Shown: positions 24,517 to 35,942, numbered from the stretch's first letter. The stretch is 64,000 bases of DNA from Brachionus koreanus (GCA_016987375.1 PJRA01000114.1:323538-387537); one strand, 5' to 3'. Notes: generated from the sequence alone by a model not told the origin. A program made the numbers and translations.

Positions 24517-25607
24517 TTATTCACCATTTGAAGATAATTTTAAAGTTCTTCTTGCCTCTGCGCAAATTTGCCGAAGTGTACTCCTAACTAAACTTAAAGT
24601 TAAGTTTGGTCTCTTTTCGGAGATAAAATCTGTTGCAGCAAGAATATTATCATTGTATTCACTTAACATTTTTTCAGCGTTTCTGATAGCCCAATCATTA
24701 ATTGATGGAATAAAAAAAGACATAACTTTCCGAAAAACAGATGTTGCACTTATGTTACTATTATCTAGTAAAAACTCAATTTCTTTTTTAAACAAACATT
24801 TTATTTTAATACTCGGATATTTTGAGCTCAAATGAGTTAGGTCACCTTCCTCACCATTAAACTGATACATAAGAAAATCAATATCATTAATGCTGCCAAA
24901 ATTACTCAAAAAATTTAAAGAAAACTTTTTTAACTTATCTATTTCACAATCATTAAAATTATTTTTTAATTGATCAATTTTAAATTCCAAATTTTCTATT
25001 TCTTTTTTTTTTTATACAACATTTCATTAAGCAAAATTATCTGATTTTCAAACTCATAAATTTTTTTTTTTAAAAATTCGTTTTCGAAAATTAAATTACT
25101 TTCTGACTCAGAATCGCTTTGTAAATCTGAAACAAATTTCCGTTTTGTGACCCTTACACTTGAGTCATACTCAGTAATAAGGTTTAGCTGCTCTAAACAA
25201 TCTTCATATTTTCCAAATTTTTTAATATAGCAGTAAAAAAAACTATCATTATATTTGGCAAGTTTCTTCGAGTCCAATAACAAATTTTCATTTTCTACTA
25301 TATCTGACACTGATATTACCGAAAAAGATGAATCTAGTTCCCACTGTACTAAACAAAAAACTAACAATGAACTTACTGAAATAGATGATTGATTTGACAC
25401 AAAGACTTTATTAGAACTAATGGGTGAGCTGGCTAGACGTGGTATTTTGCTACGCTGAGTTTGGTTTGCATCTCTTGCTCTTAGTGTATCCCCTTTATTA
25501 GAACTAATGGGTGAGCTGGCTAGACGTGGTATTTTGCTACGCTGAGTTTGGTTTGCATCTCTTGCTCTTAGTGTATCCCCTTTATTAGAACTACAATTTA
25601 TATGCAT
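24517..25607 (-). CDS. Unknown protein with 29-residue tandem duplication; frame broken at poly-A
   Basis: Two open frames, 25607-24996 and 24990-24517, abut at an 11-A run on the coding strand. One extra A would fuse them, so this is either a homopolymer sequencing error or a real frameshift. The joined product would be about 360 residues. It starts with two copies of a 29-residue Arg/Ser-rich unit, then an acidic region and a coiled coil (KKKIYEFENQIILLNEML). It ends in a helical domain of about 150 residues finishing QICAEARRTLKL. That domain is vaguely like BEN-type DNA-binding domains, but the resemblance is weak. A cellular gene or a transposon-derived gene are both possible. A TGTAG just after the ATG could be a splice acceptor, so upstream exons may exist. 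Confidence 0.45.
25407..25594. repeat. 87-bp tandem duplication
   Basis: Units 25407-25493 and 25494-25580 appear identical, followed by the first 14 bp of a third unit. The period of 87 is a multiple of three, so the reading frame of the host gene is kept. Confidence 0.9.
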
Positions 25608-25949
25608 ATAAATTGTACTGAATACGATTTAGCATTCAGTGTTCTTTTGATTGAATGGTGCCTCGAATGTAGCAACTCTGGACTAACCGACACGATAAAA
25701 TACTATTTTTATTTAATAGAATATTGTATATTGAATAATCTTAATCATTTTTTTGTATATAACAAATTGAATTTTTTACTTAATTGTAAAATGGATATTT
25801 ATCTGTCCATTATTCTTATCTCAATTTGTCCATGGGACTTAAACTTTAATAAATAAATAAATATTTAATTATCCAGTTTGAAAACCAAAATTAACAAAAT
25901 CTCAAAAAAATGCTTTAAGAATTCTTTCTCGATGTAAAATCATATTAAA

Positions 25950-26440
25950 TGAAGACAAGTGATCTTTTGTGATCAAATGGACATTGAAATAGACAATAAA
26001 AAAATCGGATTCGATTGAAAGTGATTCTATTGAAATTTGGTGCTATTTGAGCTACTACGCTCAATGAATTTTTATTACAAGGAATTTACCAAAAATTATG
26101 TTAAGCTCAAGGCATTTTTTCTATATTTGATGCAAGATTTAATACTCGCACATATGCTAATTTTTTAGGAAATAACTTACTTCCATCAGTGGATTTATTG
26201 AGGGAAGATGAGATCTTCATATTTCAGCAAGACAATGTCCGTTGTCATCGTCGCAAAATAGTGAAGGAATGATTTGAACAGCAAAATATTGCACTTTTAT
26301 CATGGCCGGTGAAGATCTGAAAAATGAGTATACTTAAACATGTATCAAAATAATTTTTGAGAACTTAATAGATTCGGTAACAAAAGAAATTATTGATTGT
26401 TTGAAAAAAAAAAGGCGTTTTAGTATGTAATTAGATGCTT
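25950..26440 (+). pseudogene. Tc1/mariner transposase relic
   Basis: The + strand reads through broken frames of a Tc1-type DDE transposase. FIFQQDNVRCHRRKIVKE at about 26215-26270 corresponds to the FQQDNAPCH block with its catalytic Asp. It is followed by NIALLSWP and, further on, a C-terminal IDCLKKKRRF stretch. Several stops make it non-functional. Confidence 0.7.
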
Positions 26441-26520
26441 TTTTTATTCTCCTTTCTTAACGTGTTCACAATATTGTTTTAAAAAAGATTTAATTTCAGA
26501 CAAAGTTATGTGTCCTATTA

Positions 26521-26694
26521 TCTGTAAACAGCACAATATTTTACAAATTTGTACTATGAATTCTGCAAAAACTGTGCAATTTATTTGATATTCTAATCAA
26601 ATTTTTTTTTTTGGGTGGTGTGCATTCTCCAGAAAAATTAAAGATATTTATAAAACTTAGAATTATTTTGTAAAATATTGTACTGTTTACAGAA
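26521..26694. repeat. 27-bp inverted repeat pair
   Basis: Arms at 26521-26547 and 26668-26694 are reverse complements with one mismatch and lie 120 bp apart. The left arm begins TCTGTAAACAGCACAATATT. They may be the ends of a small nonautonomous element next to the Tc1 relic. No clear target duplication is visible. Confidence 0.75.
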
Positions 26695-27327
26695 TCATTT
26701 TTGCACAATTGGAAAAAAAATTAAATCGCTTTTTCTTTTATTAGTCTTATTTTTGTAGTAAAACCTTAAACCTCAAAAATCTTAAAATGATCAAGCCTTA
26801 AATATCAACACTAAAGTATGGCAGCGAATATTGAGAATAGCCTGAATCTGACAGAAAAAGTTTTTTACATATTTTTAGTAAAAACTTATTATAGAAAGTA
26901 TGAGAAAAATAAAAAAACTGGTTTATTATCTAATTTAATTACTTTATAACTTTTACAACTTTCAAACTTAGCCGTGATCTCTAATCTTTCCTTACCTGGT
27001 AAAGATTCGAAATTGAAAAAAATAGGAATCCTCATATAAGCAATCCCTTTCAGCTTTTTTAAATAAAGCATGACAGCATACGAGTATTTTTTTATCTTTT
27101 AATCTGATAAAAAAAGTCTTAATTTTACAAACACATTAAATTTTTATCTAACATCGTTTTAACTTTATTAGTACTTAACAAATCTTGTTAGTTTATTGAT
27201 ACATTTTTCAAAAAAAGCTTTTTTTTTGTATTTTTATTTCTGATAATGCTTTTCTGTAATTCATGATTAATAAATCATATAATCAAAAATTTTAAATAAA
27301 TAATTTAAAGAAAAACTTTTAAAAAAA
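26695..27327. other. Intergenic, AT-rich
   Basis: No gene is seen. The 60-codon frame at 26889-27071 (-) has no recognisable content. Confidence 0.45.
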
Positions 27328-28633
27328 TTAATTTCCGAATGCTACTCGATCAATTATTGCTTTGATTACTTTGATTTGCTTTCCTTGTTTAGTTGCTTTA
27401 GTAAATACATTAAAAGATGGAATTTAATTTTAGATGAGTTTCAAAAAATACCGAAATATGAGTCTGTGTAGCCCCACCAATCCCAACAGCCACTCGGGTT
27501 TCCACCATATAAGCTGCTTTTTACTTGGGGATAAATCACAATAAAACTGTTAATATCAGCTACTTGATTATAACCAGCGTTCTTGGCATAGACATTTCCA
27601 ATGACTGATTTTCCTTGCAAGCATCCATGAAATGCAATATGCAAATTACAAACTTTTAAACGAATAATTAAAAAGATAAAATTGACTTAAAATATTTACC
27701 CTCAGTTTCACAATTCTTAGGGATATAAATGTAACCTGTTGAGTCCATCAGTACACTTGAATCAGAAAAAAATTCACTTTGATCAAATTCTGAAAACTGA
27801 CAAAATATTACTCTAGTGAAAAAAAAAACAGAATCTTATTTTACAGTTCCAGTCAATGATGCTCCAGAATTCGGAATTCTAAAGTTTTCATTCGGATGAA
27901 GTGTTTTGAGGATATCAAAAGCCTGGTTATATGAGCAATCATTCAAGAAAAAAACGTTGGCAATCGAACATGGTCCACCATAAAAATCAGTTATCATACC
28001 ATGGGCTGCTCCAATTGAATAAACTCCTCTTATTCTTGATTGATCCATGAAATTTCTGAAAAAATCTTCATTTTTTTTTGCAACAGCTAATTGATAATAT
28101 TGAAACTTAGAAAAAATTAAATACATTTTCATTAAATCTACCTGTAGAAGTAACTAAGTCAGCTGTTCCACTAAAAATATAAACATTTTGATTTCTGAGA
28201 TTTTCCAAGTTGTCAACTAGATTTTGTGTTTCGTAATTTCGAACTTTGTTAATCATGGCATTCATATCAATTCCTAAAGTCAACAAATTACTCATACACC
28301 ATGTAGTACTTATTAAAAGACTGTCTCTCGAGCAGTAATATGGAGCTAAAAAAGATAAAATTGATTAATTTGAAAAAAATACTGGAAAAGCTTACGGCCA
28401 GCAATGTTTCCTGAACCTGATATTATTGAAGATAAAGCTACATGAACCTGAGCAGCCATAGCACCTCCCGAAGAAATACCACTCACTGTTATATTTTTAA
28501 TTTGATAATTTCCTACAATTAAAAAATAATGGTTTTTATTTTAAATATATAGAAATTTACTTAGATGCATCACATTTTCACTAATTACATTATTTAAAAA
28601 TAGAATAATCAAACTCAGTTTAAGTAAAATCAT
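27328..28633 (-). CDS. Secreted PHB-depolymerase-like esterase, copy B
   Basis: Seven exons, 28633-28561, 28512-28396, 28345-28142, 28086-27845, 27796-27700, 27652-27452 and 27395-27328, give 333 residues. It has a signal peptide, a GISSG lipase box, a FSGTAD acid block, a GAAHGMITDFYGG histidine block and a late HGC followed by GCWDWWGY. The C-terminus ends ATKQGKQIKVIKAIIDRV, the usual end of the family. Exon structure matches copy A except that the intron before ITDFYG in copy A is absent here. The two genes are tandem paralogues in the same orientation about 4.6 kb apart. Catalytic residues are complete, so both should be active hydrolases. Confidence 0.85.
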
Positions 28634-29450
28634 TTTGGTTTCTTTTTTTTTCTAATTTTTAACAACTCTATTTATTAAAGTTTAGGGTGTGGATGAAATA
28701 GACGGTAAATTATTTTAAAAAAATAACATTGATAAAGCAAAATTGATTGAAATGATTAGATTATTTCGCCTTCATTTTACTTAATCTAATCTTATTCAAT
28801 ACTTTTTTCTTTTCCTTTAAAAAAATCAAATATATTTTTTTTTATTTCTATACATCAAGAATTTAAATAAAATACTTATAAATACTTAATTATTTTTCAA
28901 AGCTGTATGAAAAACAAAGGTTAGGTTTATGACGAATTCCAAGTATTTGTTTTGATTATTTTATTTTTAGGTAAAAAAATATAGTCTTAATATTTTAGAT
29001 AAAAAATAAAAATTTATTTAAAATTTTTGAATTGAAATGATATTTTGAATCGTTATTAAAGAATTCATCAGAATTTAATTAAACTTATTGAGAATTTAAG
29101 CATAGCATATTGGGTTTAAATTATTTGATTTTAATCTTTTCATTAGAAAAACTTAAATTATTAGATAACTAGTCATATGTTTTTTTGTGATCATAGATTT
29201 AACTATAGTTATGTTATGTTTTAATTCGAAAGAAAACAGATTGCTTTAAGCTTTTATTTAATCAAAAGTAGAAATGCAAAACGGCCGTTCTGTGGCCAAT
29301 GTAAATATGGAATCTAAATTGTAAAAGTTTTAAATAGATTAGTTGTAAATGTGATGTGTAAATAAAGTTGTAAATAGCCTTATATTTAATGCTTTTAATA
29401 TTGTAAATGTGTGTGTTGTGTAGTAGCATGTTGAGTTGGCAAATGTTTGT
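28634..29450. other. Intergenic, upstream of esterase copy B
   Basis: AT-rich DNA. From about 29280 the composition becomes richer in G and T (on the plus strand) and joins the AT-hook open frame. No other feature is seen. Confidence 0.45.
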
Positions 29451-29711
29451 TTATTTTTGTGGTTGCGACACCACATATTCCCGCGGCTTTTGACCTTTTG
29501 CCATGATACTTTCTGACCTTCTCGGAGCAGTGTTTATGTCGCGTTCTGTGAGATGTATGAATTGTTGTTTGGATGGGCGACCTGGTTTGCGTTTTGCTGG
29601 TGTTTTTTGAGGTGTTGATGCTGTGTCGAGTACTTGTTGAACTGTAACCGGTGGGTTGTTCGTTTGGGATTTCATAGCCTGTTGGGGCGATGAATATGGA
29701 GTGGGTTGAAG
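29451..29711 (-). CDS. AT-hook-containing open frame, partial
   Basis: An open frame of about 85 codons, in a patch richer in GC than its surroundings, reads through a Gln/Pro-rich start and then KRKPGRPSK, a classic AT-hook core (GRP in a basic context). An ATG is present at 29675, but the frame is open further up to a plausible acceptor (CAACAG) near 29712. So this could be the last exon of a gene or a piece of a transposon protein. No partner exon was found, and the assembly gap lies 300 bp upstream. Confidence 0.35.
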   Translation of the reverse strand, partial: LQPTPYSSPQQAMKSQTNNPPVTVQQVLDTASTPQKTPAKRKPGRPSKQQFIHLTERDINTAPRRSESIMAKGQKPREYVVSQPQK

Positions 29712-29874
29712 CTGTTGTTACGTTGGTGAGTGTTGGATTTCTTAACCTAACATATTTTGGAGTGGCTTAAAGAAACTTATTTTGGGACTTATGTTATGAG
29801 AATTTATTTAAGATAAATGTGAGATTTTTTATAAATATAATTATCATAATTGTGCGTATTTATTTTTTTAGGCA

Positions 29875-30169
29875 TATTGAAGTTTATGATCAAAATTTTA
29901 TGATCATGCTCAAATATAAATTTTTTACAAATTTCTAAGAAGTTTTTTAAATGAAAAATTAAATGCAGAAAAATGTTTTCATGTTTAGCATAACANNNNN
30001 NNNNNNNNNNNNNNNNNNNNNNNNNNNNNNNNNAAAATCAAGTTAAGCATTGAATGTTTACTTTGAAAACATGCTTCTGCAATAAATTTTTTACCGAAAA
30101 ATATTTTAAAATCTTTTTTCAATGATAACTCTTGAGCATGATCATTTTAATTAGATCGTAAACTTCAAT
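29875..30169. repeat. Long inverted repeat centred on an assembly gap
   Basis: Left arm 29875-29995 and right arm 30034-30169 are imperfect reverse complements. Clear blocks are AAGTTTATGATC and ATGATCATGCTCAA on the outside, and a TGCAGAA...ATGTTTTCA block on the inside. The 38 Ns at 29996-30033 fall exactly in the loop. Confidence 0.8.
29996..30033. other. Assembly gap (38 N)
   Basis: A run of 38 undetermined bases in the loop of the inverted repeat. Confidence 1.
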
Positions 30170-33100
30170 TTCCCATTTTTTAAGCATTTTACTTATCTAA
30201 AATTAATTCTTTTTAAAAAAAAATCTATCTTTCTTTTAACATTAAAATAAATATTAATATTTTTAAATACAATCATGAATAGTTAGTTTGATGAGACTTG
30301 AATTAGCCTGAAAGAATTCAAATTTTTGCCACAAAATTGTGAGAGCATTTTACCAGAATCTAAATAAACATTTCTACAACTGCAAACAAAAAAAAAAGAC
30401 AAACTAGTTTAAAAAAAAAGGAAATTGATTGTGTTTTTTTGCTTTTCCTTTTTTAAATTTACAGTAAAATCTGATTAAAATAAAATTCAAGGCTGATAAC
30501 ATATTTTATAGAGTTTCAAAATTTTAAATCAAAAATGGTTTTTTACTTTTTTTCGCTTTTAATCAATTGAAAGAATAAAAACACTAGTTTTTTATTTATT
30601 TAAATATTTTTGCTAATCTAAAAAAAAATTGATTTAGAAAAATTATGAATAAAAATTTTTATTTTCAAATTTCATTTTTTATTGATGAGAAACGAAAAAA
30701 ATTTTGTATGAAATTTTTAATTAATAAAAAAATAATATTTTAAAATTTTTAATTTTTACAACAAAAAATTAAAAAATCCAAAAAAATTTAAAATTGAAAA
30801 ATTTTCGAAAAAATTTAGAAGAAATTAAGAAGCAAGGCAGCGAGAGCAACTCCATGACAATTCAAAAGTTTTACTTAATTGTCACCGAGTTCTCTCTGTG
30901 CTTGACTTCATTTATCGTTAGTCAGTTGCTTACACGTTTAACAAATGCGAGAGCGACTCCATGACAATTTTTATAAAACCGATTGTCTACAGAATGCTCT
31001 CTCATTTGATTTAAACGAATATTTCTAAACAATGAAGCACCACATGGTTTTAATTTGATATTATTTTGAACGCCTCTCATTCACTTGAAAATAAATGCTT
31101 TGAATTAAAATTTTTAATTGAAATTCTTATCTATTTTAATATTTAGGTTTGAAAATCTTGATTTTTCTAAATAGTCTGTTTATGGATAGTATGGACACTT
31201 TGATAGATAAAGTTAAAACTAGTAGATAAGAAAACTGTTCTCTTTAATTTTTGTTGTTGTGAGATGAATTCCAAAAACACAATTTATCTTATTTGAATAG
31301 TTGAATTTTAGAATGATTTAAAACTTAAAAATGATCTTGTATTTATAGTTATTTTTCGGCTAGAGTCCTAGCAAAAACCTAAATACTAAAGAGCAGTAAA
31401 CAAAAGCGTTTAAAATTGTTTAGAATTTGATATAGATAATTTTTAAACTGCTCGATTAAAATTAGAAAAAATTTATCTCATTTTGACAGTCTGTTATAAT
31501 AGATATCTAAATCTCTTTCTAATGATGTGTGTCCGAAATAAGATAAATCGCTAGAATTTCCTTGGATACATTTGTAAACATATCGTATCTAAAATATTCT
31601 AAAAGCATATCAAAATAAATTAAAATCAACTTAGTTTGATATATTGCCGGTCATGAAAATCAAGCGGTCATTTGCTTGCGTTCATACCTTTGCAATCATT
31701 TACCTGTTGTAATTTAAAACTGCAGGTTTCGATTCGCTCAAGTTAAAATCAAATGCATTGAGTTTTGGAAATTCTATACTTTCTTTAATTAATAGAGATA
31801 ATTTTTATTTTTTTGACTAGATGAGAAAGATCTTTGCAAAATATCACCTGCTTTTTTATTTGTTTAGCAATAAAACTTTGCTAAACTAAATTTTTCTTTA
31901 TCTTATTTATTTTAACTATCCGAAACAGAAATTGCTCACCAGTTCAGCTTAAAATAATTGGTCACAATGCCCTAGCTAAATTTATTGTCTATTTGTAGAG
32001 CAATTAATTGTTAACATTCTTTATGGGCCCATATCAAAATAGAGATAAAAAAAAATTATTTTTATTTTCAAAATGGTCAAAATTTTGAAAATAAAATTTC
32101 CTATGGTAAAAAAACGCGTCAGTTAAATTCTAAAATATGATTCTAGAGGGTAAATTTCAAGTGGTACTTCTAATTAGTTAAAATGTCGGACAGGTGCTTG
32201 TTCTATTGGCGTCAAATTTTATAGCTATTTTTTTATCTATAGGCATGGTCGACAATGAAATCAAGAGAGTCAAAAACGGTAATTATTTAGCTTTTCTATT
32301 CCAAAAATTAAATTTTGACCTAATTTAATTTCATAAATAAAAAGATACCAACATCATTTTTACAGATAAATAAAGATTTTATCAAATTTTTAATGTCAAA
32401 TCTTGATAAACAAATGCGTATAAAATAATTCCTTTGAAATAAACTTCCTGATTTTTTTATTTTATTTAAAAACCTAGAAAAAAAAAGTAATTTGAAGCTT
32501 AATTAACTTAAAATTCGAGACTAAATTGATACTTAAAAAATAAATTTAATTAGCTTTTTTTCACAGTCTTCTATTCCATTTTATTACTGACAATTATGTA
32601 AAGAAAATTTGGTGCCGGATACGGAACCGTTGATATGGTGATTAATTACGGTCTGGAAAATTTAGTTTTAACAGGCTTGAATTTTAAAATATGAAAATTA
32701 AAAAAAAAAAAAAAAAAATCAACGTTTTTAAAAGAGTACAAAAAAATTAAACGGATAGAAAAAAATTGCAATCGAAAAGAGGTTTAAAATAGAGATGAGG
32801 ACAAATGGACTTTTTCAAGCATAAATCACTGTTTCTCAAATAGATAATTCATATCTAATTCTAAAGTACAAACTCAAATAAAAGATAGCCGGATAAAACA
32901 AAGTGTTTTTCTAGAAGGATAAGAATTTTATGTGTTTAAAGAAAATTTTTTTCTTGAATTTAGATAAATAGATAGATAAATGTAAAACAAAAATAATTCG
33001 ATTCTATCATAAAAATAAAGTAAATAAAAAGATAGCTTGATAAAATCAATGCTTTGAAATTTAGAGTATCTAATGTCTCGTTTAAACGCTAAAAAAATAA

Positions 33101-34060
33101 ATTTAGACATGAATAACGGGTAATAGGTTTTTTAAAGTCTAAAATAAATTTTTTGAATGTTTTTATTTTGATGAAAAGTTTAAAAATTGGATAGTTGATA
33201 TTTTTAATACTCAAATAATTATTTTGCTTTTTTTTAAATAATAAACAAATTTGAAAAATAAAGGGAGCATTGAATGAACGAAAAAAGTCCTGTTCGACCA
33301 CATTTTGAAAATGCGCTCCGTGTTTAAAGAAGGATAAAGATGCGCTGGGGAAGGTGAATAAAAAGGAGTAAACAAAATATTGGTTGTTTTGGTAGTTTGA
33401 AGACTTAAACTAGCAGCTATGTCAGAAAAGAGAAGGTGAGGTGAGGTGATCTTATACAAATGTACAAGTTCTTAAATGAATTTGATAAGCTAAATTGGTG
33501 CAGAGAATCATCAAAAAATAATATTGAACATAAAACTAGAGGTACTTGTTACAGACTAAGAAGATAACTAGGAAAAAACTGTCTGCCTAGGCTGAATTCT
33601 TTCACTAATAGAACCAGAAATTTAAATTTAATAGCATATTATTTTGAAATGTTTATTTTAAAAATAGGTCTAACGAGCTAAATGAGATTAAAGATTTAAA
33701 ATAATCGATTTTCACAATAATGTATCAAAAACAAACAGATAAACTCTTTCATTTAAAAAGCTTATCATAAATTAACTATAAAATATATAAACTTGAAAAT
33801 ATTTTTGAATTAAATGTTTAAAAATTAAAATTTTTTTATAATTTTTTAGTCGTGTTGTAAGTTTGTATACTATTTTTGCGGTAATTTTTTAAAAATGTTT
33901 TATTAGAGTTTATTTTAATTTTTCAAAAAAGGAACAATTTTTGATTTGTTTGTATTTGAATTTCACAATACCCAATACCACAATAATTTATCCAAAAATT
34001 TGACAGGACTTAAAAAAATTTCAAGATTCGAGTTTTTTCTTATTAATATAATTTAAAATA
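30170..34060. other. Gene desert
   Basis: About 3.9 kb of AT-rich sequence without a supported gene. It contains a double hairpin at 30840-31009 and a poly-A run near 32700. Open frames at 32928-33459 (-) are overlapping low-complexity reads without a domain. Confidence 0.5.
30840..31009. repeat. Two related hairpins in tandem
   Basis: The motif GAGAGC(A/G)ACTCCATGACAATT occurs at about 30842-30862 and 30949-30969. Each is followed by a degenerate inverted copy (30879-30897 and 30982-31009). The second pair, from CAAATGCGAGAGC to GCTCTCTCATTTG, is the better hairpin. Confidence 0.65.
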
Positions 34061-34062
34061 GT

Positions 34063-34340
34063 AGTAGTAGTAGGAGTAGCGAGTGAACACTAGCTGGCAA
34101 GGCACACTAAGACAGGTGATGTGATTGTTTATAATACAAGATAAGAGTTATTCAATGCCTGCTTTAAAGCTGTTAACATTGGGGGCTTCAACTAATTGAT
34201 TTGACAACGAATTTCAAATGCTAGCGGTTTTATTTTAGAAAAAGTTAACTCTATGTTGGAGCCTCGAAATTTCTTTCTGATATTTAAAGCACTGACCTCT
34301 TCCTTGGTTTTTGAAATTAATTTTCCAGGTCTCAAATTAA
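34063..34340 (-). mobile_element. LINE 3' end with ACT-type tail
   Basis: The minus strand reads NIRKKFRGSNIELTFSKIKP and a following block like the conserved C-terminus of L2/CR1-type reverse transcriptases (RxxNxWNxLP region, degenerate). It ends in a (CTA)n tail at 34063-34080. Only the 3' end is present. Confidence 0.55.
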
Positions 34341-35134
34341 GGCCTAACTAAATCAAAAAAAAATTATGTCTATGAAAACGAATTATTGGTTTGAAATAGA
34401 ATAATTTAAGAATTAAAATTTTTCAACAAACTTTTATGTAACTCGTTTGTATAAAGGATAAAACTTAATTTCTAATTTTTTTTAATTAAAAATTAAATTT
34501 TGTGCTTGTAACATTTTATTTAAATTATTTTGTTTGTTAATAATCTTTTTTGATAAATAAATTTAAGTTTGAGTCTTTCACAAAATATGTGTTTTTTAAT
34601 CTTGACCCCACATATAGCAGATCTTCAAGATATAAGCCATTATGCTGAAAAGTCTTTAGTTATCTATCAGCAATTTAATCTCCCTTTTACAACCATAACA
34701 ATACCAAAATTTAAAATTTTCTTACAAATTTTTCCTTAAAAAGTAGACATATTATTTTAAACAGCTTTCGATTCTGTTTATATTAACATAGACTAACTTA
34801 CATTTTGAGGATTAAAAAATTTTGATTTAACTGGAGACTTTTCCGACCTTTATAGATATACAAAAAGAGAGTGATTCAAAATAAAAACTCTATGTTTAAG
34901 TTCAATTAAAGTTCAAAAATTAATCTATTTCCGGGAATTTGTTGAAAAAAAAATTCAATTTTGATTCGTTCTTGTTGTATGCCGTTACTATCTTCAAAAC
35001 AATTGAATTTTTTCACATTGATAAAAGCCTAAAAAATATTTTACAAAATTGTACTACTTTTATAAATTTGAAATACAATCTTGAAATTAAAAATTTGTTG
35101 CTCTTGAATGTGGCCTACTTTGAATTTATACTTA

Positions 35135-35236
35135 CAGCGGTTCTAATAAAAACAAAATGGTCGCAGGCCGGACGGCCATTTGCCGACCATCCCGTCCGTC
35201 CAGTCTGGGACCGTTTCTTTTTTATCAGAACCGCTG
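35135..35236. mobile_element. 102-bp mariner-type MITE, GC-rich centre
   Basis: The ends CAGCGGTTCT and AGAACCGCTG are exact inverted repeats and sit directly between TA dinucleotides, the Tc1/mariner target. Pairing continues imperfectly for about 30 bp (ATAAAAA...GGTC). The 40-bp centre is strikingly GC-rich in this genome. It lies inside a spurious open frame at 34939-35313. Confidence 0.8.
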
Positions 35237-35454
35237 TAATTGTGGTCCAAAGTGCAACACAAGAAGAGATTTTTGAAATAATTGAAATTAATAAAATTTG
35301 TAAAATTAAATGAACTTTGTAAATGAATTCTTGATAGAAATTTGAATTTAAGATTAAAAAGATTTGATAATGTTTTTATTCTTGGAGATTCTATTTCTTT
35401 CTTTCTATGAATTATTAATTAAGTTATAATTTTGAGACATAAAACATAACTGTG

Positions 35455-35940
35455 AATTGAAAAAAGTTTCTACTCTCTTGTGGACTAGGATGCAAAGAAA
35501 AGATGGCTAGTCCAGATTTAGTGTGTTTTTTGTACAAACAATTTTGCCAGTCTATTTTTAGATATCATCCTGACTTGTTATTAATTTTGGAAAGAATTGG
35601 AAGAATTTGATATTAGACAGAATATGTTATTAAAAAAATGTCTTGGAATAAAGAAATTCGCTAGATTTTCACCTGTTCTAGAGGCTCTTAAGCTGGAATC
35701 AGGAAACAAAATTATTTGAAACACAAAAATTTTTTTTCTAAAACAAATAAGTCAGAGCAAGTTGTGCTCCGATTTGTTAATGTACCTTAAAAGTATGTAT
35801 GAAAAATTTGATAATGTTAATGCGTCTTTTTTTAGGCAATTGCAAACATGAGAACAAACAATTTTCATTAATACTACTGAATATGCTCCTAAAACATCAA
35901 TAGAGTTGATTGAATTTGTGTATAAATGTAAGAATAATAA
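35455..35940 (+). pseudogene. LINE reverse transcriptase C-terminal fragment
   Basis: Across three frames the + strand reads FLYKQFCQSIFRYHPD, FDIRQNMLLKKCLG and EALKLESG. These match, in order, the segment at 23384-24035. Several frameshifts and stops are present. Confidence 0.65.
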
Positions 35941-35942
35941 TA

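Noticed and set aside
25345..25377. 33-nt GT-AG segment in the unknown gene at 24.5-25.6 kb
   Set aside because: Shorter than any other intron in the window and in frame without stops, so more likely coding; left unspliced.
31630..31760. Possible tRNA because of a GGTTTCGATTC word
   Set aside because: No acceptor, D or anticodon stem of the right spacing can be formed around it.
34939..35313. 124-codon open frame on +
   Set aside because: It runs through the 102-bp MITE and has no domain; the frame is accidental.
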